Shown: positions 28,310 to 41,675 of the stretch, in pieces
Layout of the letters: each line of letters opens with the position of its first letter
Numbering within the stretch: position 1 is the stretch's first letter
From: Apostichopus japonicus
Taxonomy: Eukaryota; Echinodermata; Holothuroidea; Aspidochirotida; Stichopodidae
DNA: 64,000 bases
Reading direction: 5' to 3'
NCBI RefSeq assembly: GCF_037975245.1
Contig: NC_092576.1
Location: 20,833,611 to 20,897,610 of the forward strand
The notes under the pieces: generated by a model
What the model was told of the DNA's origin: nothing
Seen by the model: the letters and a program-made list of their open reading frames with translations, nothing else
Databases searched by the model: none
Position numbers and translations under genes: made by a program

Positions 28310-30354
28310 CATTCGATTGATCGGTACAAAACATTTGATTGATCGGTACCGCACATTAGATTGAACGGTACGGAACATTCGATTGATAGGTACCGCACAT
28401 TCGATTGATCGGTACGGAACATTCGAATGATCGGTACGGAACATTCGATTGATCGGTACGGAACATTCGATTGATCGGTACCGCACATTCGATTGATCGA
28501 TACGGAACATTAGATTGATCGGTACGGAACATTCGATTGATCGGTACGGAACATTCGATTGATCGGTACCGCACATTCGATTGATCGGTACCGCACATTC
28601 GATTGATCGGTACGGAACATTCGATTGATCGGTACCGAACATTCGATTGATCGGTACCGCACATTCGATTGATCGGTACAGCACATTCGATTGATCATCA
28701 AGGAACATTCGATTGATCGGTACCGAACATTCGATTGATCGGTTCCGCATATTCGATTGATCGGTACCGCACATTCGATTTATCGGCACTGAACATTCGA
28801 TTGATCGGTACCGCACATTCGATTGATCGGTTCGGAACATTCGATTGATCGGTACCGCACATTAGATTGATCGGTACTGCACATTCGATTGATCGGTACG
28901 GAACATTCGATTGATCGGTACGGAACATTCGATTGATCGGTACCGCACATTCCATTGATCGGTACCGCACATTCGATTGATCGGTTCCGAACATTCGATT
29001 GATCGGTACCGAACATTCGATTGATCGGTTCCGCACATTCGATTGATCGGTACCGCATATTCGATTGATTGGCACTGAACATTCGATTGATCGGTACCGC
29101 ACATTCGATTGATCGGTACGGAACATTCGATTGATCGGTACTGCACATTCGATTGATCGGTACTGCACATTCGATTGATCGGTACCGCACATTCGATTGA
29201 TCTGTACCGCACATTCGATTGATCGGTACTGCACATTCGATTGATCGGTATCGCACATTCGAATGATCGGTACCGCACATTCGATTGATCGGTACGGAAC
29301 ATTCGATTGATCGGTACCGCACATTCGATTGATCGGTACCGCACATTTGATTGATCGGTAACGCACATTCGATTGATCGGTACCGCACATTAGATTGATC
29401 GGTACCGCACATTCGATTGATCGGTACGGAACATTCGATTGATCGGTACCGCACATTCGATTGATCGGTACGGTACATTCGATTGATCGGTACCGCACAT
29501 TCGATTGATCGGTACCGCACATTCGATTGATCGGTACCGCACATTCGATTGATCGGTTCCGAACATTCGATTGATCGGTACCGAACATTCGATTGATCGG
29601 TTCCGCACATTCGATTGATCGGTACCGCATATTCGATTGATTGGCACTGAACATTCGATTGATCGGTACCGCACATTCGATTGATCGGTACGGAACATTC
29701 GATTGATCGGTTCCGCACATTCGATTGATTTGTACCGCACATTCGATTGATCGGTACTGCACATTCGATTGATCGGTACCGCACATTCGATTGATTGGTA
29801 CTGAACGTTCGATTTATCGGTACCGCACATTCGATTGATCGGTACGGAACATTCGATTGATCGGTACCGCACATTCGATTGATCGGTACGGAACATTCGA
29901 TTGATCGGTACCGCACATTCGATTGATCTGTACCGCACATTCGATTGATCGGTACGGAACATTCGATTGATCGGTACCGCACATTCGATTGATCGGTACG
30001 GAAAATTCGATTGATCGAATCGGAACATTCGACTGATCGGTACCGCACATTCGATTGATCGGTACGGAACATTCGATTGATCGGTACGGAACATTCGATT
30101 GATCGGTACCGCACATTCGATTGATCGATACGGAACATTCGATTGATCGGTACTGCACATTCGATTGATCGGTACTGCACATTCGATTGATCGGTACCGC
30201 ACATTCGATTGATCGGTACAGCACATTCGATTGATCGGCAAGGAACATTCGATTGATCGGCAAGGAACATTCGATTGATCGGCAAGGAACATTCGATTGA
30301 TCAGTAACGCACATTCGATTGATCGGTACTGAACATTCGATTGATCGGTATCGC
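28310..30354 (+). repeat. 2,046-base (93-monomer) unit, copy 1
   Basis: Variant landmarks recur exactly 2,046 bases downstream, which is 93 x 22, so this unit contains no net odd-length monomer. The clearest is ACAAAACATTTGATTG at 28,326 and 30,372. The last 350 bases or so (after about 29,998) are not found at the end of copy 2. The stretch with GACTGATCGG near 28,271 recurs at 30,031, 1,760 bases (80 monomers) away, which suggests thirteen monomers were inserted or lost near the junction. Confidence 0.82.
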
Positions 30355-31934
30355 ACATTCGATTGATCGGTACAAAACATTTGATTGATCGGTACCGCAC
30401 ATTAGATTGAACGGTACGGAACATTCGATTGATAGGTACCGCACATTCGATTGATCGGTACGGAACATTCGAATGATCGGTACGGAACATTCGATTGATC
30501 GGTACGGAACATTCGATTGATCGGTACCGCACATTCGATTGATCGATACGGAACATTAGATTGATCGGTACGGAACATTCGATTGATCGGTACGGAACAT
30601 TCGATTGATCGGTACCGCACATTCGATTGATCGGTACAGCACATTCGATTGATCGGTACGGAACATTCGATTGATCGGTACCGAACATTCGATTGATCGG
30701 TACCGCACATTCGATTGATCGGTACAGCACATTCGATTGATCATCAAGGAACATTCGATTGATCGGTACCGAACATTCGATTGATCGGTTCCGCATATTC
30801 GATTGATCGGTACCGCACATTCGATTTATCGGCACTGAACATTCGATTGATCGGTACCGCACATTCGATTGTTCGGTTCGGAACATTCGATTGATCGGTA
30901 CCGCACATTAGATTGATCGGTACTGCACATTCGATTGATCGGTACGGAACATTCGATTGATCGGTACGGAACATTCGATTGATCGGTACCGCACATTCGA
31001 TTGATCGGCCAGGAACATTCGATTGATCGGTTCCGAACATTCGATTGATCGGTACCGAACATTCGATTGATCGGTTCCGCACATTCGATTGATCGGTACC
31101 GCATATTCGATTGATTGGCACTGAACATTCGATTGATCGGTACCGCACATTCGATTGATCGGTACGGAACATTCGATTGATCGGTACTGCACATTCGATT
31201 GATCGGTACTGCACATTCGATTGATCGGTACCGCACATTCGATTGATCTGTACCGCACATTCGATTGATCGGTACTGCACATTCGATTGATCGGTATCGC
31301 ACATTCGATTGATCGGTACCGCACATTCGATTGATCGGTACGGAACATTCGATTGATCGGTACCGCACATTCGATTGATCGGTACCGCACATTTGATTGA
31401 TCGGTAACGCACATTCGATTGATCGGTACCGCACATTAGATTGATCGGTACCGCACATTCGATTGATCGGTACGAAACATTCGATTGATCGGTACCGCAC
31501 ATTCGATTGATCGGTACGGTACATTCGATTGATCGGTACCGCACATTCGATTGATCGGTACCGCACATTCGATTGATCGGTACCGCACATTCGATTGATC
31601 GGTTCCGAACATTCGATTGATCGGTACCGAACATTCGATTGATCGGTTCCGCACATTCGATTGATCTGTACCGCACATTCGATTGATCGGTACTGCACAT
31701 TCGATTGATCGGTACCGCACATTCGATTGATTGGTACTGAACGTTCGATTTATCGGTACCGCACATTCGATTGATCGGTACGGAACATTCGATTGATCGG
31801 TACCGCACATTCGTATGATCGGTACGGAACATTCGATTGATCGGTACCGCACATTCGATTGATCTGTACCGCACATTCGATTGATCGGTACGGAACATTC
31901 GATTGATCGGTACCGCACATTCGATTGATCGGTA
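30355..31934 (+). repeat. 2,046-base unit, copy 2 (shortened)
   Basis: This is the second copy of 28,310 onward. It lacks 110 bases (five monomers) near 31,648: copy 1 has two GGTTCCGCAC monomers 110 bases apart (about 29,602 and 29,712), while copy 2 has one, as expected from recombination between them. Beyond that the offset is 1,936, as shown by AACGTTCGATTTATCGG near 29,804 and 31,740. Similarity ends near 31,934. Confidence 0.8.
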
Positions 31935-32315
31935 CTGCACATTCGATTGATCGATACCGAACATTCGATTGATCGGTACCGAACATTCGATTGATCTGTA
32001 CCGCACATTCGATTGATCGGTACCGCACATTCGATTGATCTGTACCGCACATTCGATTGATCGGTACCGAACATTCGATTGATCTGTACCGCACATTCGA
32101 TTGATCGGTACCGCACATTCGATTGATCTGTACCGCACATTCGATTGATCGGTACCGCACATTCGATTGATCGGTACCGCACATTCGATTGATCGGTACC
32201 GCACATTCCATTGATCGGTACCGCACATTCGATTGATCGGTACCGCACATTCTATTGATCGGTACGGAAAACTCGATTGATTGCTACGGAACATTCGATT
32301 GATCAGTACCGCACA

Positions 32316-32359
32316 TTCAATTGATGGGTATCAAAAATTTATGTGATCGGTACCGAACT
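32316..32359 (+). repeat. Two strongly diverged monomers at a domain boundary
   Basis: Two adjacent monomers keep the 22-base length but carry many changes, including TGATGGGTATC, an AAAAATTTATG stretch and GAACTTTCG. Nothing else in the window is as diverged over two neighbours. The last left-domain marker (32,271) lies just upstream, and different recurring variants appear downstream. Confidence 0.8.
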
Positions 32360-33619
32360 TTCGATTGATCGGTACCGCACAATCGATTGATAGGTACCGC
32401 ACATTCGATTGGTCGGTACCGCACATTCGATTGATCGGTACCGCACATTCGATTGATCGGTACCGCACATTCGATTGATCAGTACCGCACATTCGATTGA
32501 TCGGTACGGAACATTCGATTGATCGGTACCGCACATTCGATTGATCGGTACAAAACATTTGATTGATTGGTACCGCACATTAGATTGAACGGTACGGAAC
32601 ATTCGATTGATAGGTACCGCACATTCGATTGATCGGTACAGCACATTCGATTGATCGGTACGGAACATTCGATTGATCGGTACGGAACATTCGATTGATC
32701 GGTACCGCACATTCGATTGATCGGTACGGAACATTCGATTGATCGTAATCGCACATTCGATTGATCGGTACCGCACATTCGATTGATCGGTACCGCACAT
32801 TCGATTGATCTGTACCGCACATTCGATTGATCGGTACCGCAGATTCGATTGATCGGTACCGCATATTCGATTGATTCGCACTGAACATTCGATTGATCGG
32901 TACCGCACATTCGATTGATCGGTACGGAACATTCGATTAATCGGTACTGCACATTCGATTGATCGGTACTGCACATTCGATTGATCGGTACCGCACATTC
33001 GATTGATCTGTACCGCACATTCGATTGATCGGTACTGCACATTCGATTGATCGGTATCGCACATTCGAATGATCGGTACCGCACATTCGATTGATCGGTA
33101 AGGAACATTCGATTGATCGGTACCGCACATTCGATTGATCGGTACCGCACATTTGATTGATCGGTACCGCACATTCGATTGATCGGTACCGCACATTCGA
33201 TTGATCGGTACGAAACATTCGATTGATCGGTACCGCACATTCGATTGATCGGTACGGCACATTCGATTGATCGGTTCCGAACATTCGATTGATCGGTACC
33301 GAACATTCGATTGATCGGTTCCGCACATTCGATTGATCGGTACGGAACATTCGATTGATCGGCACCGCACATTCGATTGATCGGTACGGAACATTCGATT
33401 GATCGGTTCCGCACATTCGATTGATCTGTACCGCACATTCGATTGAGCGATACCGCACATTCGATTGATCGGTCACGCACATTCGATTGATCGGTACGGA
33501 ACATTCGTTTGATCGGTACTGCACATTCGATTGATCGGTACCGCACATTCGATTGATCGGTAAGGAACATTCGATTGATCGGTACCGCACATTCGATTGA
33601 TCGGTACCGCACATTTGAT

Positions 33620-35049
33620 TGATCGGTAACGCACATTCGATTGATCGGTACCGCACATTCGATTGATCGGTACCGCACATTCGATTGATCGGTACGAAAC
33701 ATTCGATTGATCGGTACCGCACATTCGATTGATCGGTACGGTACATTCGATTGATCGATACCGCACATTCGATTGATCGGTACCGCACATTCGATTGATC
33801 GGTACCGCACATTCGATTGATCGGTTCCGAACATTCGATTGATCGGTACCGAACATTCGATTGATCGGTTCCGCACATTCGATTGATCGCTACGGAACAT
33901 TCGATTGATCGGTACCGCACATTCGATTGATCGGTACGGAACATTCGATTGATCGGTATGGCACGTTCGATTGATCTGTACCGCACATTCGATTGAGCGA
34001 TACCGCACATTCGATTGATCGGTCACGCACATTCGATTGATCGGTACGGAACATTCGTTTGATCGGTACCGCACATTCGATTGATCGGTACGGAACATTC
34101 GATTAATCGGTACTGCACATTCGATTGATCGGTACTGCACATTCGATTGATCGGTACCGCACATTCGATTGATCTGTACCGCACATTCGATTGATCTGTA
34201 CTGCACATTCGATTGATCGGTATCGCACATTCGAATGATCGGTACCGCACATTCGATTGATCGGTACGGAACATTCGATTGATCGGTACCGCACATTCGA
34301 TTGATCGGTACCGCACATTTGATTGATCGGTACGAAACATTCGATTGATCGGTACCGCACATTCGATTGATCGGTACGGTACATTCGATTGATCGGTACC
34401 GCACATTCGATTGATCGGTAAGGAACATTCGATTGATCGGTACCGCACATTCGATTGATCGGTACCGCACATTCGATTGATCGGTTCCGAACATTCGATT
34501 GATCGGTACCGAACATTCGATTGATCTGTACCGCACATTCGATTGATCGGTACTGCACATTCGATTGATCGGTATCGCACATTCGAATGATCGGTACCGC
34601 ACATTCGATTGATCGGTACGGAACATTCGATTGATCGGTACCGCACATTCGATTGATCGGTACCGCACATTTGATTGATCGGTAACGCACATTCGATTGA
34701 TCGGTACCGCACATTCGATTGATCGGTACCGCACATTCGATTGATCGGTACGAAACATTCGATTGATCGGTACCGCACATTCGATTGATCGGTACGGTAC
34801 ATTCGATTGATCGGTACCGCACATTCGATTGATCGGTACCGCACATTCGATTGATCGGTTCCGAACATTCGATTGATCGGTACCGAACATTCGATTGATC
34901 GGTTCCGCACATTCGATTGATCGGTACGGAACATTCGATTGATCGGCACCGCACATTCGATTGATCGGTACGGAACATTCGATTGATCGGTTCCGCACAT
35001 TCGATTGATCTGTACCGCACATTCGATTGAGCGATACCGCACATTCGAT
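33620..35049 (+). repeat. 1,430-base (65-monomer) unit, copy 1
   Basis: Landmarks 1,430 bases apart include GATCGCTACGG (33,885 and 35,315) and GAGCGATACC (33,995 and 35,425). The following TCACGCAC, CGTTTGATC and GATTAATCGGTACTGC monomers also match. After about 34,320 the offset drifts to 1,496 and then 1,452, because monomers differ in number. Ends are approximate. Confidence 0.7.
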
Positions 35050-36479
35050 TGATCGGTAACGCACATTCGATTGATCGGTACCGCACATTCGATTGATCGG
35101 TACCGCACATTCGATTGATCGGTACGAAACATTCGATTGATCGGTACCGCACATTCGATTGATCGGTACGGTACATTCGATTGATCGGTACCGCACATTC
35201 GATTGATCGGTACCGCACATTCGATTGATCGGTACCGCACATTCGATTGATCGGTTCCGAACATTCGATTGATCGGTACCGAACATTCGATTGATCGGTT
35301 CCGCACATTCGATTGATCGCTACGGAACATTCGATTGATCGGTACCGCACATTCGATTGATCGGTACGGAACATTCGATTGATCGGTTCCGCACATTCGA
35401 TTGATCTGTACCGCACATTCGATTGAGCGATACCGCACATTCGATTGATCGGTCACGCACATTCGATTGATCGGTACGGAACATTCGTTTGATCGGTACC
35501 GCACATTCGATTGATCGGTACGGAACATTCGATTAATCGGTACTGCACATTCGATTGATCGGTACTGCACATTCGATTGATCGGTACCGCACATTCGATT
35601 GATCTGTACCGCACATTCGATTGATCGGTACTGCACATTCGATTGATCGGTATCGCACATTCGAATGATCGGTACCGCACATTCGATTGATCGGTACGGA
35701 ACATTCGATTGATCGGTACCGCACATTCGATTGATCGGTACCGCACATTTGATTGATCGGTAACGCACATTCGATTGATCGGTACCGCACATTCGATTGA
35801 TCGGTACCGCACATTCGATTGATCGGTACGAAACATTCGATTGATCGGTACCGCACATTCGATTGATCGGTACGGTACATTCGATTGATCGGTACCGCAC
35901 ATTCGATTGATCGGTACCGCACATTCGATTGATCGGTTCCGAACATTCGATTGATCGGTACCGAACATTCGATTGATCGGTTCCGCACATTCGATTAATC
36001 GGTACGGAACATTCGATTGATCGGTACCGCACATTCGATTGATCGGTACGGAACATTCGATTGATCGGTTCCGCACATTCGATTGATCTGTACCGCACAT
36101 TCGATTGAGCGATACCGCACATTCGATTGATCGGTCACGCACATTCGATTGATCGGTACGGAACATTCGTTTGATCGGTACTGCACATTCGATTGATCGG
36201 TACCGCACATTCGATTGATCGGTAAGGAACATTCGATTGATCGGTACCGCACATTCGATTGATCGGTACCGCACATTCGATTGATCGGTAACGCACATTC
36301 GATTGATCGGTACCGCACATTCGATTGATCGGTACCGCACATTCGATTGATCGGTACGAAACATTCGATTGATCGGTACCGCACATTCGATTGATCGGTA
36401 CGGTACATTCGATTGATCGGTACCGCACATTCGATTGATCGGTACCGCACATTCGATTGATCGGTACCGCACATTCGAT
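35050..36479 (+). repeat. 1,430-base unit, copy 2
   Basis: This is the second copy of 33,620-35,049. Its right part has three more monomers before GGTACGAAAC (35,825) than copy 1 has before 34,329. Shorter GAGCGATACC spacings follow (682 and 506 bases, 31 and 23 monomers), so the pattern is already breaking up. Confidence 0.62.
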
Positions 36480-37440
36480 TGATCGGTTCCGCACATTCGA
36501 TTGATCGGTACGGAACATTCGATTGATCGGTACCGCACATTCGATTGATCGGTACGGAACATTCGATTGATCGGTTCCGCACATTCGATTGATCTGTACC
36601 GCACATTCGATTGAGCGATACCGCACATTCGATTGATCGGTCACGCACATTCGATTGAGCGGTACGGAACATTCGTTTGATCGGTACTGCACATTCGATT
36701 GATCGGTACGGAACATTCGATTGATCGGTAAGGAACATTCGATTGATCGGTACCGCACATTCGATTGATCGGTACCGCACATTCGATTGATCGGTACCGC
36801 ACATTCGATTGATCGGTACCGAACATTCGATTGATCGGTACCGCACATTCGATTGATCGATACCGCACATTCGATTGATCGGTACCGCACATTCGATTGA
36901 TCGGTACCGCACATTCGATTGATCGGTACCGCACATTCGATTGATCGGTACCGCACATTCGATTGATCGGTACCGCACATTCGATTCATCGGTACTGCAC
37001 ATTCGATTGATCGGTACCGCACATTCGATTGATCGGTACCGCACATTCGATTGATCGGTATCGCACATTCGATTGATCCGTACCGCACATTCGATTGATC
37101 GGTCACGCACATTCGATTGATCGGTACGGAACATTCGTTTGATCGGTACCGCACATTCGATTGATCGGTACGGAACATTCGATTGATCGGTAAGGAACAT
37201 TCGATTGATCGGTACTGCACATTCGATTGATCGGTACCGCACATTCGATTGATCGGTACCGCACATTCGATTGATCGGTACCGCACATTCGATTGATCGG
37301 TACCGCACATTCCATTGATCGGTACGGAACATTCGTTTGATCGGTACCGCACATTCGATTGATCGGTACCGCACATTCGATTGATCGGTACTGTACATTC
37401 GATTGATCGGTTCTGCACATTCGATTGATCGGTACCGAAC

Positions 37441-39369
37441 ATTCGATTGATCGGTCACGCACATTCGATTGATCGGTACCGCACATTCGATTGATCGGAA
37501 CGGAACATTCATTGATCGGTACCGCGCATTTGATTGATCGGAAAGGAACATTCGATTGATCGGTACCGCACATTCGATTAATCGGTACCGCACATTCGAT
37601 TGATCGGTACCGCACATTCGATTGATCGGTACTGCACATTCGATTGATCGGTACTGCACATTCGATTGATCGGTTCCGCACATTCGATTGATCGGTACCG
37701 CACATTCGATTGATCGGTACCGCACATTCGATTGATCCGTACCGCACATTCGATTGATCGGTCACGCACATTCGCTTGATCGGTACGGAACATTCGTTTG
37801 ATCGGTACCGCACATTCGATTAATCGGTACGGAACATTAGATTGATCGGTACCGCACATTCGATTGATCGGTACCGCACATTCGATTGATCGGAACGGAA
37901 CATTCGATTGATCGGTACCGCACATTCGATTGATCGAAACGGAACATTCGATTGATCGGTACCGCACATTCGTTTGATCGGTACCGCACATTCGATTGAT
38001 CGGTACCGCACATTCGATTGATCGGAACGGAACATTCGATTGATCGGTACCGCACATTCGATTGATCGGAACGGAACATTCGATTGATCGGTACCGCACA
38101 TTCGTTTGATCGGTACCGCACATTCGTTTGATCGGTACCGCACATTCGATTGATCGGAACGGAACATTCGATTGATCGGTACCGCACATTCGATTGATCG
38201 GTACCGCACATTCGAATGATCGGTACCGCACATTCGATTGATCGGTACCGAACATTCGATTGATCGGTACCGCACATTCGATTGATCGGTACCGCACATT
38301 CGATTGATCGGTTCCGAACATTCGATTGATCGGTACCGAACATTCGATTGATCGGTTCCGCACATTCGATTGATCGGTACGGAACATTCGATTGATCGGT
38401 ACCGCACATTCGATTGATCGGTACGGAACATTCGATTGATCGGTTCCGCACATTCGATTGATCTGTACCGCACATTCGATTGAGCGATACCGCACATTCG
38501 ATTGATCGGTCACGCACATTCGATTGATCGGTACGGAACATTCGTTTGATCGGTACTGCACATTCGATTGATCGGTACGGAACATTCGATTGATCGGTAC
38601 CGCACATTCGATTGATCGGAACGGAACATTTATTGATCGGTACCGCACATTCGATTGATCGGAACGGAACATTCGATTGATCGTTACCGCACATTCGATT
38701 GATCGGTACAGCACATTCGATTGATCGGTACCGCACATTCGATTGATCGGTACTGCACATTCGATTGATCGGTACTGCACATTCGATTGATCGGTACCGC
38801 ACATTCGATTGATCGGTACCGCACATTCGATTGATCCGTACCGCACATTCGATTGATCGGTCACGCACATTCGCTTGATCGGTACGGAACATTCGTTTGA
38901 GCGATACCGCACATTCGATTGATCGGTCACGCACATTCGATTGATCGGTACGGAACATTCGTTTGATCGGTACTGCACATTCGATTGATCGGTACGGAAC
39001 ATTCGATTGATCGGTAAGGAACATTCGATTGATCGGTACCGCACATTCGATTGATCGGTACCGCACATTCGATTGATCGGTACCGCACATTCGAATGATC
39101 GGTACCGAACATTCGATTGATCGGTACCGCACATTCGATTGATCGATACCGCACATTCGATTGATCGGTACCGCACATTCGATTGATCGGTACCACACAT
39201 TCGATTGATCGGTACCGCACATTCGATTGATCGGTACCGCACATTCGATTGATCGGTACTGCACATTCGATTCATCGGTACTGCACATTCGATTGATCGG
39301 TACCGCACATTCGATTGATCGGTACCGCACATTCGATTGATCGGTACCGCACATTCGATTGATCCGTAC
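37441..39369 (+). repeat. Transition segment with 21-base monomers
   Basis: Variants GGAACGGAAC and GATCCGTACC, occasional to the left, become frequent here and stay so to the window end. Two 21-base monomers occur, CATTCATTGATC near 37,506 and CATTTATTGATC near 38,626, each lacking one base of the core. Only satellite is present. Confidence 0.75.
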
Positions 39370-40555
39370 CGCACATTCGATTGATCGGTACCGCACATTC
39401 GATTGATCGGAACGGAACATTCGATTGATCGGTACCGCACATTCGATTGATCCGTCCCGCACATTCGATTGATCGGTCACGCACATTCGATTGATCGGTA
39501 CGGAACATTCGTTTGATCGGTACCGCACATTCGATTGATCGGTACGGAACATTCGATTGATCGGTAAGGAACATTCGATTGATCGGTACTGCACATTCGA
39601 TTGATCGGTACCGCACATTCGATTGATCGGTACCGCACATTCGATTGATCGGTACCGCACATTCGATTGATCGGTACCGCACATTCGATTGATCGTTACG
39701 GAACATTCGTTTGATCGGTACCGCACATTCGATTGATCGGTACCGCACATTCGATTGATCGGTACTGCACATTCGATTGATCGGTACTGCACATTCGATT
39801 GATCGGTACCGAACATTCGATTGATCGGTCACGCACATTCGATTGATCGGTACCGCACATTCGATTGATCGGAACGGAACATTTATTGATCGGTAACGCG
39901 CATTCGATTGATCGGAACGGAACATTCGAATGATCGGTACCGCACATTCGATTAATCGGTACCGCACATTCGATTGATCGGTACCGCACATTCGATTGAT
40001 CGGTACTGCACATTCGATTGATCGGTACTGCACATTCGATTGATCGGTTCCGCACATTCGATTGATCGGTACCGCACATTCGATTGATCGGTACCGCACA
40101 TTCGATTGATCCGTACCGCACATTCGATTGATCGGTCACGCACATTCGCTTGATCGGTACGGAACATTCGTTTGATCGGTACTGCACATTCGATTGATCG
40201 GTACGGAACATTCGATTGATCGGTACCGCACATTCGATTGATCGGAACGGAACATTTATTGATCGGTACCGCACATTCGATTGATCGGAACGGAACATTC
40301 GATTGATCGTTACCGCACATTCGATTGATCGGTACAGCACATTCGATTGATCGGTACCGCACATTCGATTGATCGGTACTGCACATTCGATTGATCGGTA
40401 CTGCACATTCGATTGATCGGTTCCGCACATTCGATTGATCGGTACCGCACATTCGATTGATCCGTACCGCACATTCGATTGATCGGTCACGCACATTCGC
40501 TTGATCGGTACGGAACATTCGTTTGAGCGATACCGCACATTCGATTGATCGGTCA
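39370..40555 (+). repeat. 1,186-base unit, copy 1
   Basis: This is a direct tandem unit of 54 monomers less two bases, the shortfall being two 21-base CATTTATTGATC monomers per period (39,890 and 40,255). GATCCGTCCCGC, GGTCACGCAC and GATCGTTACGG recur 1,186 bases downstream in order. Confidence 0.8.
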
Positions 40556-41362
40556 CGCACATTCGATTGATCGGTACCGCACATTCGATTGATCGGAACG
40601 GAACATTCGATTGATCGGTACCGCACATTCGATTGATCCGTCCCGCACATTCGATTGATCGGTCACGCACATTCGATTGATCGGTACGGAACATTCGTTT
40701 GATCGGTACCGCACATTCGATTGATCGGTACGGAACATTCGATTGATCGGTAAGGAACATTCGATTGATCGGTACTGCACATTCGATTGATCGGTACCGC
40801 ACATTCGATTGATCGGTACCGCACATTCGATTGATCGGTACCGCACATTCGATTGATCGGTACCGCACATTCGATTGATCGTTACGGAACATTCGTTTGA
40901 TCGGTACCGCACATTCGATTGATCGGTACCGCACATTCGATTGATCGGTACTGCACATTCGATTGATCGGTACTGCACATTCGATTGATCGGTACCGAAC
41001 ATTCGATTGATCGGTCACGCACATTCGATTGATCGGTACCGCACATTCGATTGATCGGAACGGAACATTTATTGATCGGTAACGCGCATTCGATTGATCG
41101 GAACGGAACATTCGATTGATCGGTACCGCACATTCGATTAATCGGTACCGCACATTCGATTGATCGGTACCGCACATTCGATTGATCGGTACTGCACATT
41201 CGATTGATCGGTACTGCACATTCGATTGATCGGTTCCGCACATTCGATTGATCGGTACCGCACATTCGATTGATCGGTACCGCACATTCGATTGATCCGT
41301 ACCGCACATTCGATTGATCGGTCACGCACATTCGCTTGATCGGTACGGAACATTCGTTTGAT
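40556..41362 (+). repeat. 1,186-base unit, copy 2 (partial)
   Basis: This matches 39,370-40,176 in order and ends near 41,362, where copy 1 has GGTACTGCAC and this copy continues into GATTAATCGG. The ending context (ATTAATCGGTACGGAAC then ATTAGATTGATC at 41,398) is like that at 37,820-37,842. Confidence 0.75.
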
Positions 41363-41675
41363 CGGTACCGCACATTCGATTAATCGGTACGGAACATTAG
41401 ATTGATCGGTACGGAACATTCGATTGATCGGTAACGCACATTCGATTGATCGGTACCGCACATTCGATTGATCGGAACCGCACATTCGATTGATCGGTAC
41501 CGCACATTCGATTGATCGGTACGGAACATTCGATTGATCGGTACCGCACATTCGATTGATCGGTACGGAACATTCGATTGATCGGTACCGCACATTCGAT
41601 TGATCCGTACCGCACATTCGATTGAGCGGTACCGCACATTCGATTGATCGGTCATGCACATTCGATTGATCGGTA

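Larger units (their letters stand above)
871..32289 (+). repeat. Left-domain marker monomer (26 sites)
   Basis: A rare variant, ACTCGATTGATTGCTACGG, marks a fixed cassette of three or four variant monomers. It starts at 871, 1971, 2674, 3070, 4345, 6698, 8435, 9050, 10435, 11138, 11534, 12325, 12721, 13402, 13798, 14897, 18152, 18856, 19559, 19955, 20746, 21142, 22241, 25364, 26750 and 32271. Sites 18152 and 25364 share a T to C change (GACTGC). Spacings are whole multiples of 22, or one base less when a 21-base monomer (GATCGTACC in place of GATCGGTACC) lies about 96 bases after the tag. The order 703, 396, 791, 396 recurs in both copies of the 8.4-kb block. I saw no site after 32,289. Confidence 0.9.
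28326..32564 (+). repeat. ACAAAACATTTGATTG variant monomer sites
   Basis: This variant, followed about 30 bases later by ATTAGATTG and AACGG or ACCGG, occurs here at 28,326, 30,372 and near 32,549. Earlier sites are near 6,009, 16,714 and 24,036. The 16,714 and 24,036 sites are equivalent positions in the two copies of the 8.4-kb block. Confidence 0.75.
32360..37440 (+). repeat. Middle satellite domain
   Basis: The 22-base monomer continues with its own recurring variants: GAGCGATACC, GGTCACGCAC, GGTACGAAAC, GGTAAGGAAC and CGAATGATCGG. GAGCGATACC starts at 33445, 33995, 35029, 35425, 36107 and 36613, and again at 38482, 38899 and 40525. All spacings from 33,445 to 36,613 are exact multiples of 22. 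Near 32,742 one monomer reads GATCGTAATCGC, a form I saw only once. Confidence 0.8.

Noticed and set aside
32316-32359. Insertion of a mobile element or gene fragment
   Set aside because: The odd stretch keeps the 22-base spacing and aligns to the monomer, so it is diverged satellite and not an insert. I saw no target-site duplication or terminal repeats.
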